Position numbers and translations under genes: made by a program
Assembly: GCF_000183425.1 (NCBI RefSeq)
Contig: NC_014759.1
Location: 806,001 to 870,000 of the forward strand
Reading direction: 5' to 3'
Source of the DNA: Marivirga tractuosa DSM 4126
GTDB lineage: Bacteria; Bacteroidota; Bacteroidia; Cytophagales; Cyclobacteriaceae
DNA: 64,000 nucleotides
Shown here: positions 9,746-18,108 of the stretch, piece after piece
Layout: each line of letters begins with the position of its first letter
Numbering within the stretch: the first letter of the stretch is position 1
The notes under the pieces: generated by a model
What the model was told of the DNA's origin: nothing
What the model saw: the letters and a program-made list of their open reading frames with translations, nothing else
The model's database searches: none

Positions 9746-10990
9746 ATGGATTTTAACCCAATTATATTATCAATTCCGATTTATTTCGCCCTTATCGGTA
9801 TTGAATTACTCATTCAAGCTGTAAAAAGATATAGAATTTATAGATTGAATGACGCTATTACCAACATCAGTTGCGGAATTACGCAGCAAGTAACCGGTAT
9901 ATTTTTTAAAATTTTAAGTATAGCAGCTTATCAATGGGTATTTGAGAATTTCGCATTATTCTCAATTGCCCCTACCTGGTACAATCTCATTTTACTTTTT
10001 GTATTGGCTGATTTTTTCTATTACTGGGCACATAGGAAAAGTCACGAAATCAATTTATTCTGGGGAGGACATGTGGTTCATCACCAAAGCGAGGATTACA
10101 ATTTTTCAGTAGCCTTACGCCAAGGTTCCTTTCAAATTATTTGGACCTTCTTCTTTTATTTCCCTTTGGCTATCATTGGCTTTGATACTGTAAGCTTTGT
10201 ATTGATGTCTGGCTTAGTAACCGTCTATCAATTCTGGATTCATACTGAAACAATAGGAAAATTAGGACCAGTTGAATGGATTTTCAACACACCATCTCAC
10301 CACAGAGTTCACCATGGACGAAATCCTAAATATATCGACAAAAATCATGCGGGTGTTTTTATCATTTGGGATAAAATGTTCGGCACCTTTCAGGAAGAAG
10401 AAGAAAGACCGACTTATGGGATTACCAAACAAACGGCAAGTTGGAATCCTGTTTGGGTAAACCTACAGCATTATGTAGAAATGGGTAGAGGAATTAAGCA
10501 ATTAAACGGCTTTAAAAATAAACTCAAGTACATTTTCTACCCTCCTGGATGGCAGCCAAAAGAGCTAGGGGGACAACTTCCAATTCCGGAAGTTGATCCG
10601 GAAAATGATAGAAAGTATGACAAGCAAACTTCGGGGGCTTTTAGTTTGTACGTGTTAATTCAATACATCATCATTTTAGGGGGAACTGCACTCTTCCTTT
10701 TCAACGCTGACAACTTTAACATTTGGGAACAGATTTTAGCAGTATCACTTATCATTTTAGGTGTTACGGGTGCAGGTGTTATTTTAGAAGAAAAGAAATA
10801 TTCATTTGCACTTGAAGTTTTTAGGGTACTCCTTACTCCTATTATTATTGCATTTGTATTAATCCCTAACGCTGGATCATTGATTATATATTCAATTTTA
10901 GCATATGGGGTTATTTCTTTTGCATCTTTAATTTTTATTAAAAAATCTTCTTCAACAATAAAACAACCTTCCACAAAATCAATTTCATGA
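9746..10990 (+). CDS. Sterol desaturase / fatty acid hydroxylase family membrane enzyme
   Basis: The 414-residue membrane protein carries the eight-histidine di-iron pattern of the fatty acid hydroxylase superfamily: H96 and H100 (AHRKSH), H109/H112/H113 (HVVHH), H166 (IHTE), H185/H186/H189/H190 (HHRVHH) and H201. The catalytic domain covers about residues 80-220 between membrane helices. The C-terminal 110 residues add four hydrophobic helices that the core family lacks. Such enzymes oxidise lipid chains or sterol-like compounds using O2; in Bacteroidota the substrate is usually unknown. The stop overlaps the start of a small lipoprotein gene by 4 bases. Confidence 0.85.
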   Translation: MDFNPIILSIPIYFALIGIELLIQAVKRYRIYRLNDAITNISCGITQQVTGIFFKILSIAAYQWVFENFALFSIAPTWYNLILLFVLADFFYYWAHRKSHEINLFWGGHVVHHQSEDYNFSVALRQGSFQIIWTFFFYFPLAIIGFDTVSFVLMSGLVTVYQFWIHTETIGKLGPVEWIFNTPSHHRVHHGRNPKYIDKNHAGVFIIWDKMFGTFQEEEERPTYGITKQTASWNPVWVNLQHYVEMGRGIKQLNGFKNKLKYIFYPPGWQPKELGGQLPIPEVDPENDRKYDKQTSGAFSLYVLIQYIIILGGTALFLFNADNFNIWEQILAVSLIILGVTGAGVILEEKKYSFALEVFRVLLTPIIIAFVLIPNAGSLIIYSILAYGVISFASLIFIKKSSSTIKQPSTKSIS

Positions 10991-11364
10991 AGATAAACGG
11001 AATCATTGCCTTTGCCATTTTTGCACTATGTATTGCCTGTGCAGAAATACCTGAAATAAAAAATATTGATTTGAAGAAATGGAAAGAGGATAAAGATGCT
11101 TGTAATGAGTACAGAATTGAAGTTGTAGAAAATCTCCTTTCTCAAAAAGAAAAATTGAAAGGCCTATCGCAAAATGAAATGATAAACATTTTAGGTACAG
11201 CAGATAAGCATCAGTTATATGAAAGAAGTCAGAAATTCTTCATTTATTACCTAGAACCAAATGAAAATTGCAGCCAATATACAGAAGGTTATATAAAAGC
11301 TTTATATATTCGTTTTAATTCATTAGATCAGGCAGTGGATTTTAATATTCAAAAAGTACAATAG
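10987..11364 (+). CDS. Small lipoprotein, unknown
   Basis: The 125-residue product has a signal peptide with lipobox LCIAC (Cys near 18), so it should be a lipid-anchored envelope protein. The mature part is polar, with NEMINILGTADKHQLYERSQKFFIYYLEP resembling SmpA/BamE-like small domains in its order (a Leu-Gly-x-Ala/Pro-Asp turn followed by a Tyr-rich strand); that resemblance is only suggestive. Its ATG overlaps the desaturase-like gene stop, so the pair is coupled. Confidence 0.65.
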   Translation: MKINGIIAFAIFALCIACAEIPEIKNIDLKKWKEDKDACNEYRIEVVENLLSQKEKLKGLSQNEMINILGTADKHQLYERSQKFFIYYLEPNENCSQYTEGYIKALYIRFNSLDQAVDFNIQKVQ

Positions 11365-11401
11365 GAATTACATTTTTATAACGCTATACCATCAATTTAT
11401 T

Positions 11402-13723
11402 ATGGCAAACTGGAGAAGAAGACTTTACGATTGGAAAATTAGAAATTTGGCTTATTCAATGGGCTTTGGAATCTTTCTACTTGCAATTGCTATTTATTTG
11501 GTCATTATGCATACGGGTATTAATGAACAAAGCGTACTCAGAACAAAAACCATAGGTAGTCTGGACAATATCAGTACACCCCTTTCACCAAAATATATAG
11601 ACCTTCACAAAGAGAATATAGGCTCAAATGTTAGAGCCGTAGAAAAAATATTATTCACCTATACCAAAGGAGGAGAACTTGGCGAGGAAAAAATTGAAGT
11701 TAAAATTGATAAAAAACTAAAAGCTGAAGTTGAGGATCTAATAGTTTACTGGAATCCTCTAAAAGAAGTTCTCTATAGTATTCAAGATGGGGAAACTTCT
11801 ATTAGTGATGCAAAGGAGAACCATCAAAAAAAATACAATGCTTTCATTAAACAACTGGGCAATGTTAAAGAATTGGTTAATGAGATAAATCAAGAAGAGG
11901 AAGAAGCAGAAACCTTGTACACCATTCTTCTATTTCTATACGTTTTTCTACTTAGTTCTTTCATATATTGGATTGTAAAGTACTTGATACTCAATCCAAT
12001 TTACAAAATATCACTCTCTGCAAGGGAATTAGCCAAAGGAAACTTAACTGAAAAAATTAATTACAAGAGCAAGAATGAATTGGGTTATATCGCCCAAAAC
12101 ATCAACTCAATGGCAGAGATTCTAGAAAACGCAACTGATTTCACAACTAAAATAGGCGAAGGAAAACTAGATGCTGATTATAAGGGTTTAGATGAAGACC
12201 ACGATAATTCTTTAGCTTCTTCTTTACTTCAGATGCGTGAAAAAATGCAAGCATCTGCAAAAGCCGATAAAGAGAGAAGCTGGGTCAATGAAGGCTTGGC
12301 TAAGTTTGCTGATATTCTAAGAAACAATAATGACAATATTGAAGAATTATCATACCAAATCATTTCTAATTTGGTGAAATTTATGGAGGCTAATCAAGGA
12401 GCTTTGTTTGTTTTGACAGAGCCAGATGATGAAAATGAAGAATCAAAAATTATTTTGGAAGCTGCCTATGCCTACGAGCGAAGAAAAAGAATTAAGAAAG
12501 AAATTGCAATAGGTGAAGGATTAGTGGGACAGTCTGTTCAAGAAGGTGATAGAATCTATCTGACGGAAGTACCAGAAGACTATATAGAAATAAAATCTGG
12601 TTTAGGTGAAACATTGCCAAGGTGCGTACTAATTGTGCCATTGAAAATTAATGAAGAAATAAAGGGAGTGGTAGAAATTGCTTCAATTCAAGATATCCCA
12701 GAATATAAAATTGATTTTGTTGAGAAATTAGGTGAAAATATAGCTTCCACTATTTCAAATGCTAAAACCAATGAACGCACCAAAAAACTCCTTATAGAAT
12801 CTCAAGAAATGACGGAGCAAATGCGTTCCCAAGAAGAGGAAATGCGTCAGAACATGGAGGAAATGGAAGCCACACAGGAAGAAATGGGCAGAGCCCAAAC
12901 TGAAATGGCTGAAAAGGAGGCAAATCTTAATGCTTTGATTAATAATACTACCGATTCCATTATATTAATCGACACTGACTACAAAATCATTTTGATGAAT
13001 GATGTAATCAAAAACAGGTATAAAGGTACTCAGTATGAGAAAATGAAAGAAGGAAGTAATGCTCTTGAAATGCTCGGAGATGTTAGAGACGAATGGAAGA
13101 GTTACTATGACAGAGTCTTCAAAGGTGAGTTTCTTTCATTTACCATTAAAAGTAGTGTGAAAGGTGAAGATTCTTATCGTCATTATGACATACATCCGAT
13201 TAAGCAAAAAGATGGTACAATTACTGGTGCTTCTGTATTCTCTCGAGATATTACCAAAGAGAAGCAAGTTGAACTACAACGAGAGGAAAATGCTATAAAA
13301 CTAGCCCAAAGGGAATTTGTATTACATGGTATGATCAACAATACTGATGATACTTATTTCGCTATAAACACCGACTATGAAATACTCGTTGTTAATGATG
13401 TTCTAAAGAAAAGATTCAATGAATCAGGAGTTGATTTAAAGCCTGGCTTAAGCATCTTAAGTATTCTACCAAAAGAGCAATTAGACAAATGGAAAGCACG
13501 CTATGACAAAGCTCTTGCTGGCGAAAAACTTAGAATTGAAGAAATTAGAGAATTAAAAACAGGTAACTTAACCATAGAAACTCGCTGTGAACCTATTTTG
13601 AATGATAAAAGTGAGGTTATTGGGGTTTCTACCGTTTCTAAAGATATTACTGAGCTTAAAAAGGCTCAAGAAGAAAAAGAAAAACTTCAGAAGGAAGTAG
13701 AAAGACTTAAAGGCAAAAAATAG
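11402..13723 (+). CDS. HAMP-GAF-PAS-PAS transmembrane sensor without output domain
   Basis: The 773-residue protein has two membrane helices (about 17-37 and 171-193) flanking a 130-residue extracytoplasmic helical region. A HAMP domain follows (about 193-245), then a GAF domain (about 305-460), a Glu/Met-rich coiled coil (about 465-510) and two PAS domains. The PAS units are related to one another: NNTTDSIILIDTDYKIILMN and NNTDDTYFAINTDYEILVVN. It ends in a Lys/Glu coiled coil. No histidine-kinase, GGDEF or methyl-accepting signalling domain is present, so it must act through a partner. It stands 38 bases after the small lipoprotein gene; a VapBC operator follows its stop. Confidence 0.8.
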   Translation: MANWRRRLYDWKIRNLAYSMGFGIFLLAIAIYLVIMHTGINEQSVLRTKTIGSLDNISTPLSPKYIDLHKENIGSNVRAVEKILFTYTKGGELGEEKIEVKIDKKLKAEVEDLIVYWNPLKEVLYSIQDGETSISDAKENHQKKYNAFIKQLGNVKELVNEINQEEEEAETLYTILLFLYVFLLSSFIYWIVKYLILNPIYKISLSARELAKGNLTEKINYKSKNELGYIAQNINSMAEILENATDFTTKIGEGKLDADYKGLDEDHDNSLASSLLQMREKMQASAKADKERSWVNEGLAKFADILRNNNDNIEELSYQIISNLVKFMEANQGALFVLTEPDDENEESKIILEAAYAYERRKRIKKEIAIGEGLVGQSVQEGDRIYLTEVPEDYIEIKSGLGETLPRCVLIVPLKINEEIKGVVEIASIQDIPEYKIDFVEKLGENIASTISNAKTNERTKKLLIESQEMTEQMRSQEEEMRQNMEEMEATQEEMGRAQTEMAEKEANLNALINNTTDSIILIDTDYKIILMNDVIKNRYKGTQYEKMKEGSNALEMLGDVRDEWKSYYDRVFKGEFLSFTIKSSVKGEDSYRHYDIHPIKQKDGTITGASVFSRDITKEKQVELQREENAIKLAQREFVLHGMINNTDDTYFAINTDYEILVVNDVLKKRFNESGVDLKPGLSILSILPKEQLDKWKARYDKALAGEKLRIEEIRELKTGNLTIETRCEPILNDKSEVIGVSTVSKDITELKKAQEEKEKLQKEVERLKGKK

Positions 13724-13742
13724 TGAGTTTTGAATTATTTTG

Positions 13743-13767
13743 AACATACGATACAATATCGTATGTT
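13743..13767 (+). promoter_or_regulatory. vapBC operator dyad
   Basis: Perfect 11-bp arms AACATACGATA (13743-13753) and TATCGTATGTT (13757-13767) with a 3-base centre lie 28 bases before the antitoxin start. This is the usual place and form of the autoregulatory operator of a ribbon-helix-helix antitoxin. Confidence 0.7.
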
Positions 13768-13795
13768 TGATGTGTAAACCAAAACTAAATGCACT

Positions 13796-14011
13796 ATGAA
13801 AGTTACCGCCTTAATACCAGATAAATTAATAGAAAAGGTAAAGGCTAAAAGTGGTGGCAAAAATATCACTGAAAGTTTAATCATCGCGCTTAATGAATAC
13901 CTTAACGAGAAAAAGGTAGATGACCTTATTGATCAGGTAAATGAAAACCCTTTAGTTTGGAATGATAAATTTACTGCTGACGGAATTCGCAAAATAAACA
14001 GGTCCAGATGA
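13796..14011 (+). CDS. vapB: VapB-type antitoxin, ribbon-helix-helix
   Basis: The 71-residue protein begins MKVTALIPDKLIEKVKAKSG and continues NITESLIIALNEYLNE, the strand-helix-helix layout of an RHH DNA-binding domain. The C-terminal part (DDLIDQVNENPLVWNDKF) should wrap the toxin. It would bind the dyad upstream and neutralise the PIN-domain toxin encoded next, whose start overlaps this stop by 4 bases. Confidence 0.8.
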   Translation: MKVTALIPDKLIEKVKAKSGGKNITESLIIALNEYLNEKKVDDLIDQVNENPLVWNDKFTADGIRKINRSR

Positions 14012-14388
14012 TTATAGTGGACACTTCTGTTTGGATTGAATATTTCAAGGGTAATGAGCATTATCGAGATGTTCTTCCTAAATATTTAAAAGAGAAACAT
14101 GTTGTAGCCATTAGTGCTGTTTTTGGCGAATTACTACAAGGAGTAAAGAATAAAAGAGAACATGAAATCATAATAGGTTTCTGGGAGAGTTTACCGAAAA
14201 TAAATGAAGAAGAGTTGTTTATTGAGGCTGGTAAACTTTTCCATGAATTTAAATTTTATAATTCTGGCGTTGGTTTGATAGACACTTATTTATTGGCAGC
14301 AGCCTTAAAACATGATTATGCACTTTGGTCTTTAGATAAAAAATTGAATAAAGCGATTGATATAATCGAAAATAAACAAATTTCATGA
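14008..14388 (+). CDS. vapC: VapC-type PIN-domain ribonuclease toxin
   Basis: The 126-residue PIN-domain protein has the acidic metal-binding set D5 (MIIVDTSVWIEYF), E41 (VFGELLQG), D92 (GLIDTYLLAAAL) and D110 (WSLDKKL), all as expected for an active Mg2+-dependent endoribonuclease. VapC toxins cleave tRNA or rRNA when freed from the antitoxin. It is coupled to vapB by overlap, and its own stop overlaps the start of the transglutaminase lipoprotein gene by 4 bases, an unusual extension of a toxin-antitoxin operon. Confidence 0.85.
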   Translation: MIIVDTSVWIEYFKGNEHYRDVLPKYLKEKHVVAISAVFGELLQGVKNKREHEIIIGFWESLPKINEEELFIEAGKLFHEFKFYNSGVGLIDTYLLAAALKHDYALWSLDKKLNKAIDIIENKQIS

Positions 14389-15755
14389 TAAAGAACACTT
14401 CCCTCCTATTACTAATTTCTTTTTTTCTATTTGCTTGTCAACCCGGTGAAAAACAAAACTCGAAAGAAAAGAAGTCCAATAATAATGAAATAAGCAAGCC
14501 AGTTCCTACAGTTGATATAGCAGATATTGAAACGGGAATAAAACACTATATCCAAAATAAAACTGAAGAGGCTGATGGCTATTTTCATGTGAAAGATGAG
14601 AATAAGGAATTGCGATTAAAACTTGTAAGAGTCCATACGGAATATCTTTCCAATCTAGGACCAAACCGGCATTTTGCTTGCGTTGATTTAGCAGATGAAA
14701 AAGGTGATGTCTATGATGTGGATTTTTTCATGGAAGGAAAGCCTGGTGCCATGGATGTTACGGAAACGACAGTTCACAAGTTAAATGGAAAGCCCTATTA
14801 CAGCTGGAAGCAAAAGAAAGATAAAACCTGGCATAGAGTACCTATTGAATCAGCCTCAAACGAATTGCTAGGAGTAATTGAAGAAAAAGATGAGTTTGAA
14901 TTTTATTATGAAACTACTTTACCTAACATTAAAAATGAAGCTAAGGTATGGATTCCCATAGCTCAATCTGATAAATTTCAGGACATAGAAATAAAAAGTA
15001 TGCAAATCCATGGCGAGGATGAAATGCTAAAGGAGACTGAATTCGGAAATAAAGTATTGTTTCTACAATTGAATCAAGAGCACAGCAATAAAAAAGTTCG
15101 AATAACTTATCAAGTCATAAGAAGAGAGAAAAGTGCATATTCCGAAGAAAATCCAAATTTAGTTAAATATTTGAATGAGAATGTGTTGATGCCGGTTGGC
15201 ACAGATCGATTCAAAGAAATAGTTGCGGAAGCTACTGCTGGCATGGAAAATGACAATAAGCTTATTCAGGCACGAGCAATTTACGACTATATTATTGACA
15301 ATATGCGCTATGCAAAAAATATAAAATATGGAACGGGTGATGCTGTTTATGCATGTGATTCCAAAACTGGAAATTGTACGGAATTTCATTCACTCTTCAT
15401 TTCCTTAGCTAGAACAGCCAATATTCCAGCGCGTTTTGCCATCGGTGCAGCTATTCCATCTGACCGAGATGAAGGTGGTATCAATGGTTATCATTGCTGG
15501 GCAGAGTTCTATGCAGAAGATAAATGGTGGCCTGTAGATATTAGTGAAGGCAACAAGTACACTGCCTTGGCAACCTACTACTTTGGAAGGCACCCAGCCA
15601 ATAGAATTGAGTTTACTAAAGGGCGTGACTTGAGATTTGAACCTGCCCCTCAATCAAGTCCAGTAAAGTTTATGGCATACCCAATCTTTGAAGTGGATGG
15701 TGAAAGCCAGGTAAGTAACGCTAAATTCAGTTTTGAAAGAAGAAACATAAATTAA
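14385..15755 (+). CDS. Transglutaminase-like lipoprotein
   Basis: The 456-residue protein has a lipobox ending at C18 (FFLFAC), so it should be anchored in the envelope. The C-terminal half holds a transglutaminase-core domain with the triad C331 (GNCTEFHSLF), H370 (GYHCWAEF) and D385 (WPVDISEG). The N-terminal half contains a segment (about 60-160) that may be a separate beta-rich domain. Prokaryotic members are often proteases, amidases or crosslinkers acting on peptides; the substrate here is unknown. The start overlaps vapC, which links it to the toxin-antitoxin transcript. A hairpin terminator follows at 15761. Confidence 0.8.
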   Translation: MIKNTSLLLLISFFLFACQPGEKQNSKEKKSNNNEISKPVPTVDIADIETGIKHYIQNKTEEADGYFHVKDENKELRLKLVRVHTEYLSNLGPNRHFACVDLADEKGDVYDVDFFMEGKPGAMDVTETTVHKLNGKPYYSWKQKKDKTWHRVPIESASNELLGVIEEKDEFEFYYETTLPNIKNEAKVWIPIAQSDKFQDIEIKSMQIHGEDEMLKETEFGNKVLFLQLNQEHSNKKVRITYQVIRREKSAYSEENPNLVKYLNENVLMPVGTDRFKEIVAEATAGMENDNKLIQARAIYDYIIDNMRYAKNIKYGTGDAVYACDSKTGNCTEFHSLFISLARTANIPARFAIGAAIPSDRDEGGINGYHCWAEFYAEDKWWPVDISEGNKYTALATYYFGRHPANRIEFTKGRDLRFEPAPQSSPVKFMAYPIFEVDGESQVSNAKFSFERRNIN

Positions 15756-15760
15756 GCACA

Positions 15761-15793
15761 AAATAACCCAGAATTAAATATTCTAGGTTATTT
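15761..15793. terminator. Bidirectional hairpin
   Basis: Arms AAATAACCCAGAAT (15761-15774) and ATTCTAGGTTATTT (15780-15793) pair with one mismatch around TAAAT. It lies between the converging transglutaminase gene and the small acidic lipoprotein gene, with T-rich flanks on both strands. Confidence 0.6.
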
Positions 15794-15817
15794 ATTTGAC
15801 CGCTTTAACTGTAAAAA

Positions 15818-16084
15818 TTAGTTGCTTGGGTGCTCGCCTCCACCAGAAGGATGTTCTTCCTTCGTTGAATCAGAATCCTCACCATCAGAAGGATGTTCAT
15901 GATCTCCATCAGTAGGGTGCTCACTTCCTGTTTCTTCTTCCATTTGCATTACCTCCTCTGTTTCTTCCTCCTCAGATGCAGCCTCTTTTTTCTCACCTCC
16001 ACATGAAATCAATGTAGCTGATAAAAAGAAAATAGTAACTAAAGCAATTCGACTCATTGACTTAAATTTTCCTAATATTTTCAT
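15818..16084 (-). CDS. Small acidic lipoprotein with EHP repeats
   Basis: The 88-residue product has a signal peptide and lipobox LISC (Cys near 28), or near 19 if the Met at 16057 is the start. The mature 60 residues are almost entirely Glu, Asp, Ser, Gly and His, with four copies of a short unit: EHPTDG, EHPSDG, EHPSGG, EHPSN. It is probably unstructured. His and acid content would allow metal binding, which is inference only. I do not recognise a family. Confidence 0.65.
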   Translation of the reverse strand: MKILGKFKSMSRIALVTIFFLSATLISCGGEKKEAASEEEETEEVMQMEEETGSEHPTDGDHEHPSDGEDSDSTKEEHPSGGGEHPSN

Positions 16085-16169
16085 AGTTAGTTAATTGGTT
16101 ATGATTATTGATAGGGAAAGTTAGGGAAATATGACCTTAACGCAATTAAAAGGTTAAAAAAAATCTAGA

Positions 16170-16934
16170 CTAAATAGAATCTCTTTCCAAAACTTGGATC
16201 AATTTTTCAATGTATATAGATTGCCTTCTATTCCAATAATTTATGTTGCTAAGTCTACTATTATGACCCTCTAATAAGGTATTGATTTCGTTAATCTTCT
16301 TTTGAAATTTTGTCAAATTCTCCTTTCGTCTCAATTCCTGATTTTGAATTTGCTTGGAAAGCAAACCAATTTTTAGAGTTTGCTTCTCTAAATCATTACC
16401 AATTGCTTCTTGTTTAAGTCTTATTCTGTTACTATCAACATATGATTGATAACCAATTGCGCCTATAAAAATGAATAACAGTAATAAAATAATACCAGGA
16501 ATGAGGAAATTAGCCTTCAACCCTCCTTTAGAAATTTGTTCTGGTTGACCAGCTTTGGGTGCAATCACATATTTCTTACCCGCATATTGAAATAACTGAA
16601 TCAATAAGTCACTATCTGCAATGGTTTGTTGTTGATAATCTTGAAAATCACGATTACCAATAATAATTAAATTATCTTGTAAAGGAGTATAGGGAATAGA
16701 AAAACAAGATCCATTTTCTTCTAACTTTTTTAAAAACACAACCAACTGAAAATATTCTGACAATGCTGATTGCATATTATCACCTAATTGAATGTAGGCA
16801 GTTTGTGTATAAGTAGAAATCTGCAGACAACTTTTTGAAATAAAATATGGAGCTATATCTTTCAAGTACAAAACATCCCCAGCTCGTTCTTCAAGCTCTT
16901 TTATAACGGTATGTTCGAAAGTTGTATAGTTCAT
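16170..16934 (-). CDS. Membrane protein with coiled coil, unknown
   Basis: The 254-residue protein has a cytoplasmic-looking N-terminal domain (about 1-138), one membrane helix (about 143-166) and a charged coiled-coil region (about 170-250). No signal peptide or catalytic motif is evident. It starts 16 bases after the alanine racemase stop, so it is probably the last gene of the papain-like/racemase unit. The family is not known to me. Confidence 0.6.
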   Translation of the reverse strand: MNYTTFEHTVIKELEERAGDVLYLKDIAPYFISKSCLQISTYTQTAYIQLGDNMQSALSEYFQLVVFLKKLEENGSCFSIPYTPLQDNLIIIGNRDFQDYQQQTIADSDLLIQLFQYAGKKYVIAPKAGQPEQISKGGLKANFLIPGIILLLLFIFIGAIGYQSYVDSNRIRLKQEAIGNDLEKQTLKIGLLSKQIQNQELRRKENLTKFQKKINEINTLLEGHNSRLSNINYWNRRQSIYIEKLIQVLERDSI

Positions 16935-16950
16935 GATTTAAATTATTCAA

Positions 16951-18108
16951 TCATCGTACAATAGTCCTAGGTATTGCCGAAGGCAATCTACTTAACATTT
17001 CATTATTTAACAATTGGGTAGAATTAGTAAAGCTACTTACATTAATAACATTATTCTTCTGCCTTCCAATGAGTACCACTTCATCACCCACTTTTGCTTG
17101 AGGTATATGAGTTATGTCTACCATAAATAAGTTCATATTAATCAATCCCACTATAGGTGCTTTTTTCCCAGCAATCAAAACATACCCCCTATTAGAAAGT
17201 GCTCTGGGATAGCCATTAGAGTAACCCAATGGCATTACTGCTATTTTCATTTTATGGCTGGCCTGAAAGGCTGTTCCATAACCAATGAAATCTCCTTCAG
17301 GTACATCTCTAATATCCATAATATCCGTTTTCCAGCTAAAAATACGCTTTAAAGCACCATCGGATTTCTTATCTGTTTCTTGTAAATGATGATAGTATAT
17401 ATCAGGACTAGGCCAAAAACCATATTGAGCAACCCCCACCCTTACCAAATCGTAAACCGTATCTGGCATAGCTAAAGCAGCTGCCGAACATGCAATATGT
17501 CTAATTTTGGGCTCATACTTTTTATCCCTGCAGATTTTAAGAAACTCTTTATACTTTGCTTTTTGCTTATCGATTTTGAACTGATTACTCAAACTCTCAG
17601 CACCTCCAAAATGTGTACACAATCCTTGAAAAACAACATGTTCCTTATTTTTCTTTAAGAAGCTAATTGCTTTGGGGAATTCTTCGGCAGGCATGCCTGT
17701 CCGGTTTGCGCCTGTTTCTACTTCTATATGGACTTTAGCTGATTTCCCAACTTTTTTAGCTGCTTCTAGAGTGATAGGTAATCTGTCATAGTTATAAACA
17801 AAAAACTCAATATTATTTTCAATTGCCCACGGGATATCCTCTTCATAGATTATCCCCATGATCATGATCTCGCTTTTCTCGTGGCAAGCATTGAGCACCT
17901 CTTCTGCTTCAAAAGACGAAGCTACAGAAAAATGGTGCACGCCAGCTTTTTCAGCCATGGGCACAAAAGACTCAATCCCATGTCCATAGGCATTAGCTTT
18001 GACCACCGAAGATAGGATAGCGTTCTTTCCTATCTTCTTTTTTATAAAATTAATATTTGCTTTTAAGGCTGATTGTTTCAGCTCTATTCTCGAAGAGTGT
18101 TTTACCAT
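16951..18108 (-). CDS. alr: Alanine racemase family, PLP-dependent
   Basis: The 385-residue protein has the PLP-binding lysine K37 in VVKANAYGHG, the RVGVAQYG motif (223-230) and the catalytic tyrosine Y277 in FIGYGTAF. It should interconvert L- and D-alanine or a related amino acid. Two usual acids are Asn here: GYSNGYPR (295-302) instead of GYADGYPR, and NMN (324-326) where MD is common. In many Bacteroidota the housekeeping racemase is fused to MurF, so a free-standing one may be dedicated to another pathway; the fused gene cannot be checked here. It overlaps the 664-residue gene upstream by 7 bases and is 16 bases from the next gene. Confidence 0.85.
   Translation of the reverse strand: MVKHSSRIELKQSALKANINFIKKKIGKNAILSSVVKANAYGHGIESFVPMAEKAGVHHFSVASSFEAEEVLNACHEKSEIMIMGIIYEEDIPWAIENNIEFFVYNYDRLPITLEAAKKVGKSAKVHIEVETGANRTGMPAEEFPKAISFLKKNKEHVVFQGLCTHFGGAESLSNQFKIDKQKAKYKEFLKICRDKKYEPKIRHIACSAAALAMPDTVYDLVRVGVAQYGFWPSPDIYYHHLQETDKKSDGALKRIFSWKTDIMDIRDVPEGDFIGYGTAFQASHKMKIAVMPLGYSNGYPRALSNRGYVLIAGKKAPIVGLINMNLFMVDITHIPQAKVGDEVVLIGRQKNNVINVSSFTNSTQLLNNEMLSRLPSAIPRTIVR

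Noticed and set aside
13568..13756. Minus-strand ORF overlapping the end of the sensor gene
   Set aside because: Phe/Leu-rich antisense of a Lys/Glu-rich coiled-coil region; no independent support.
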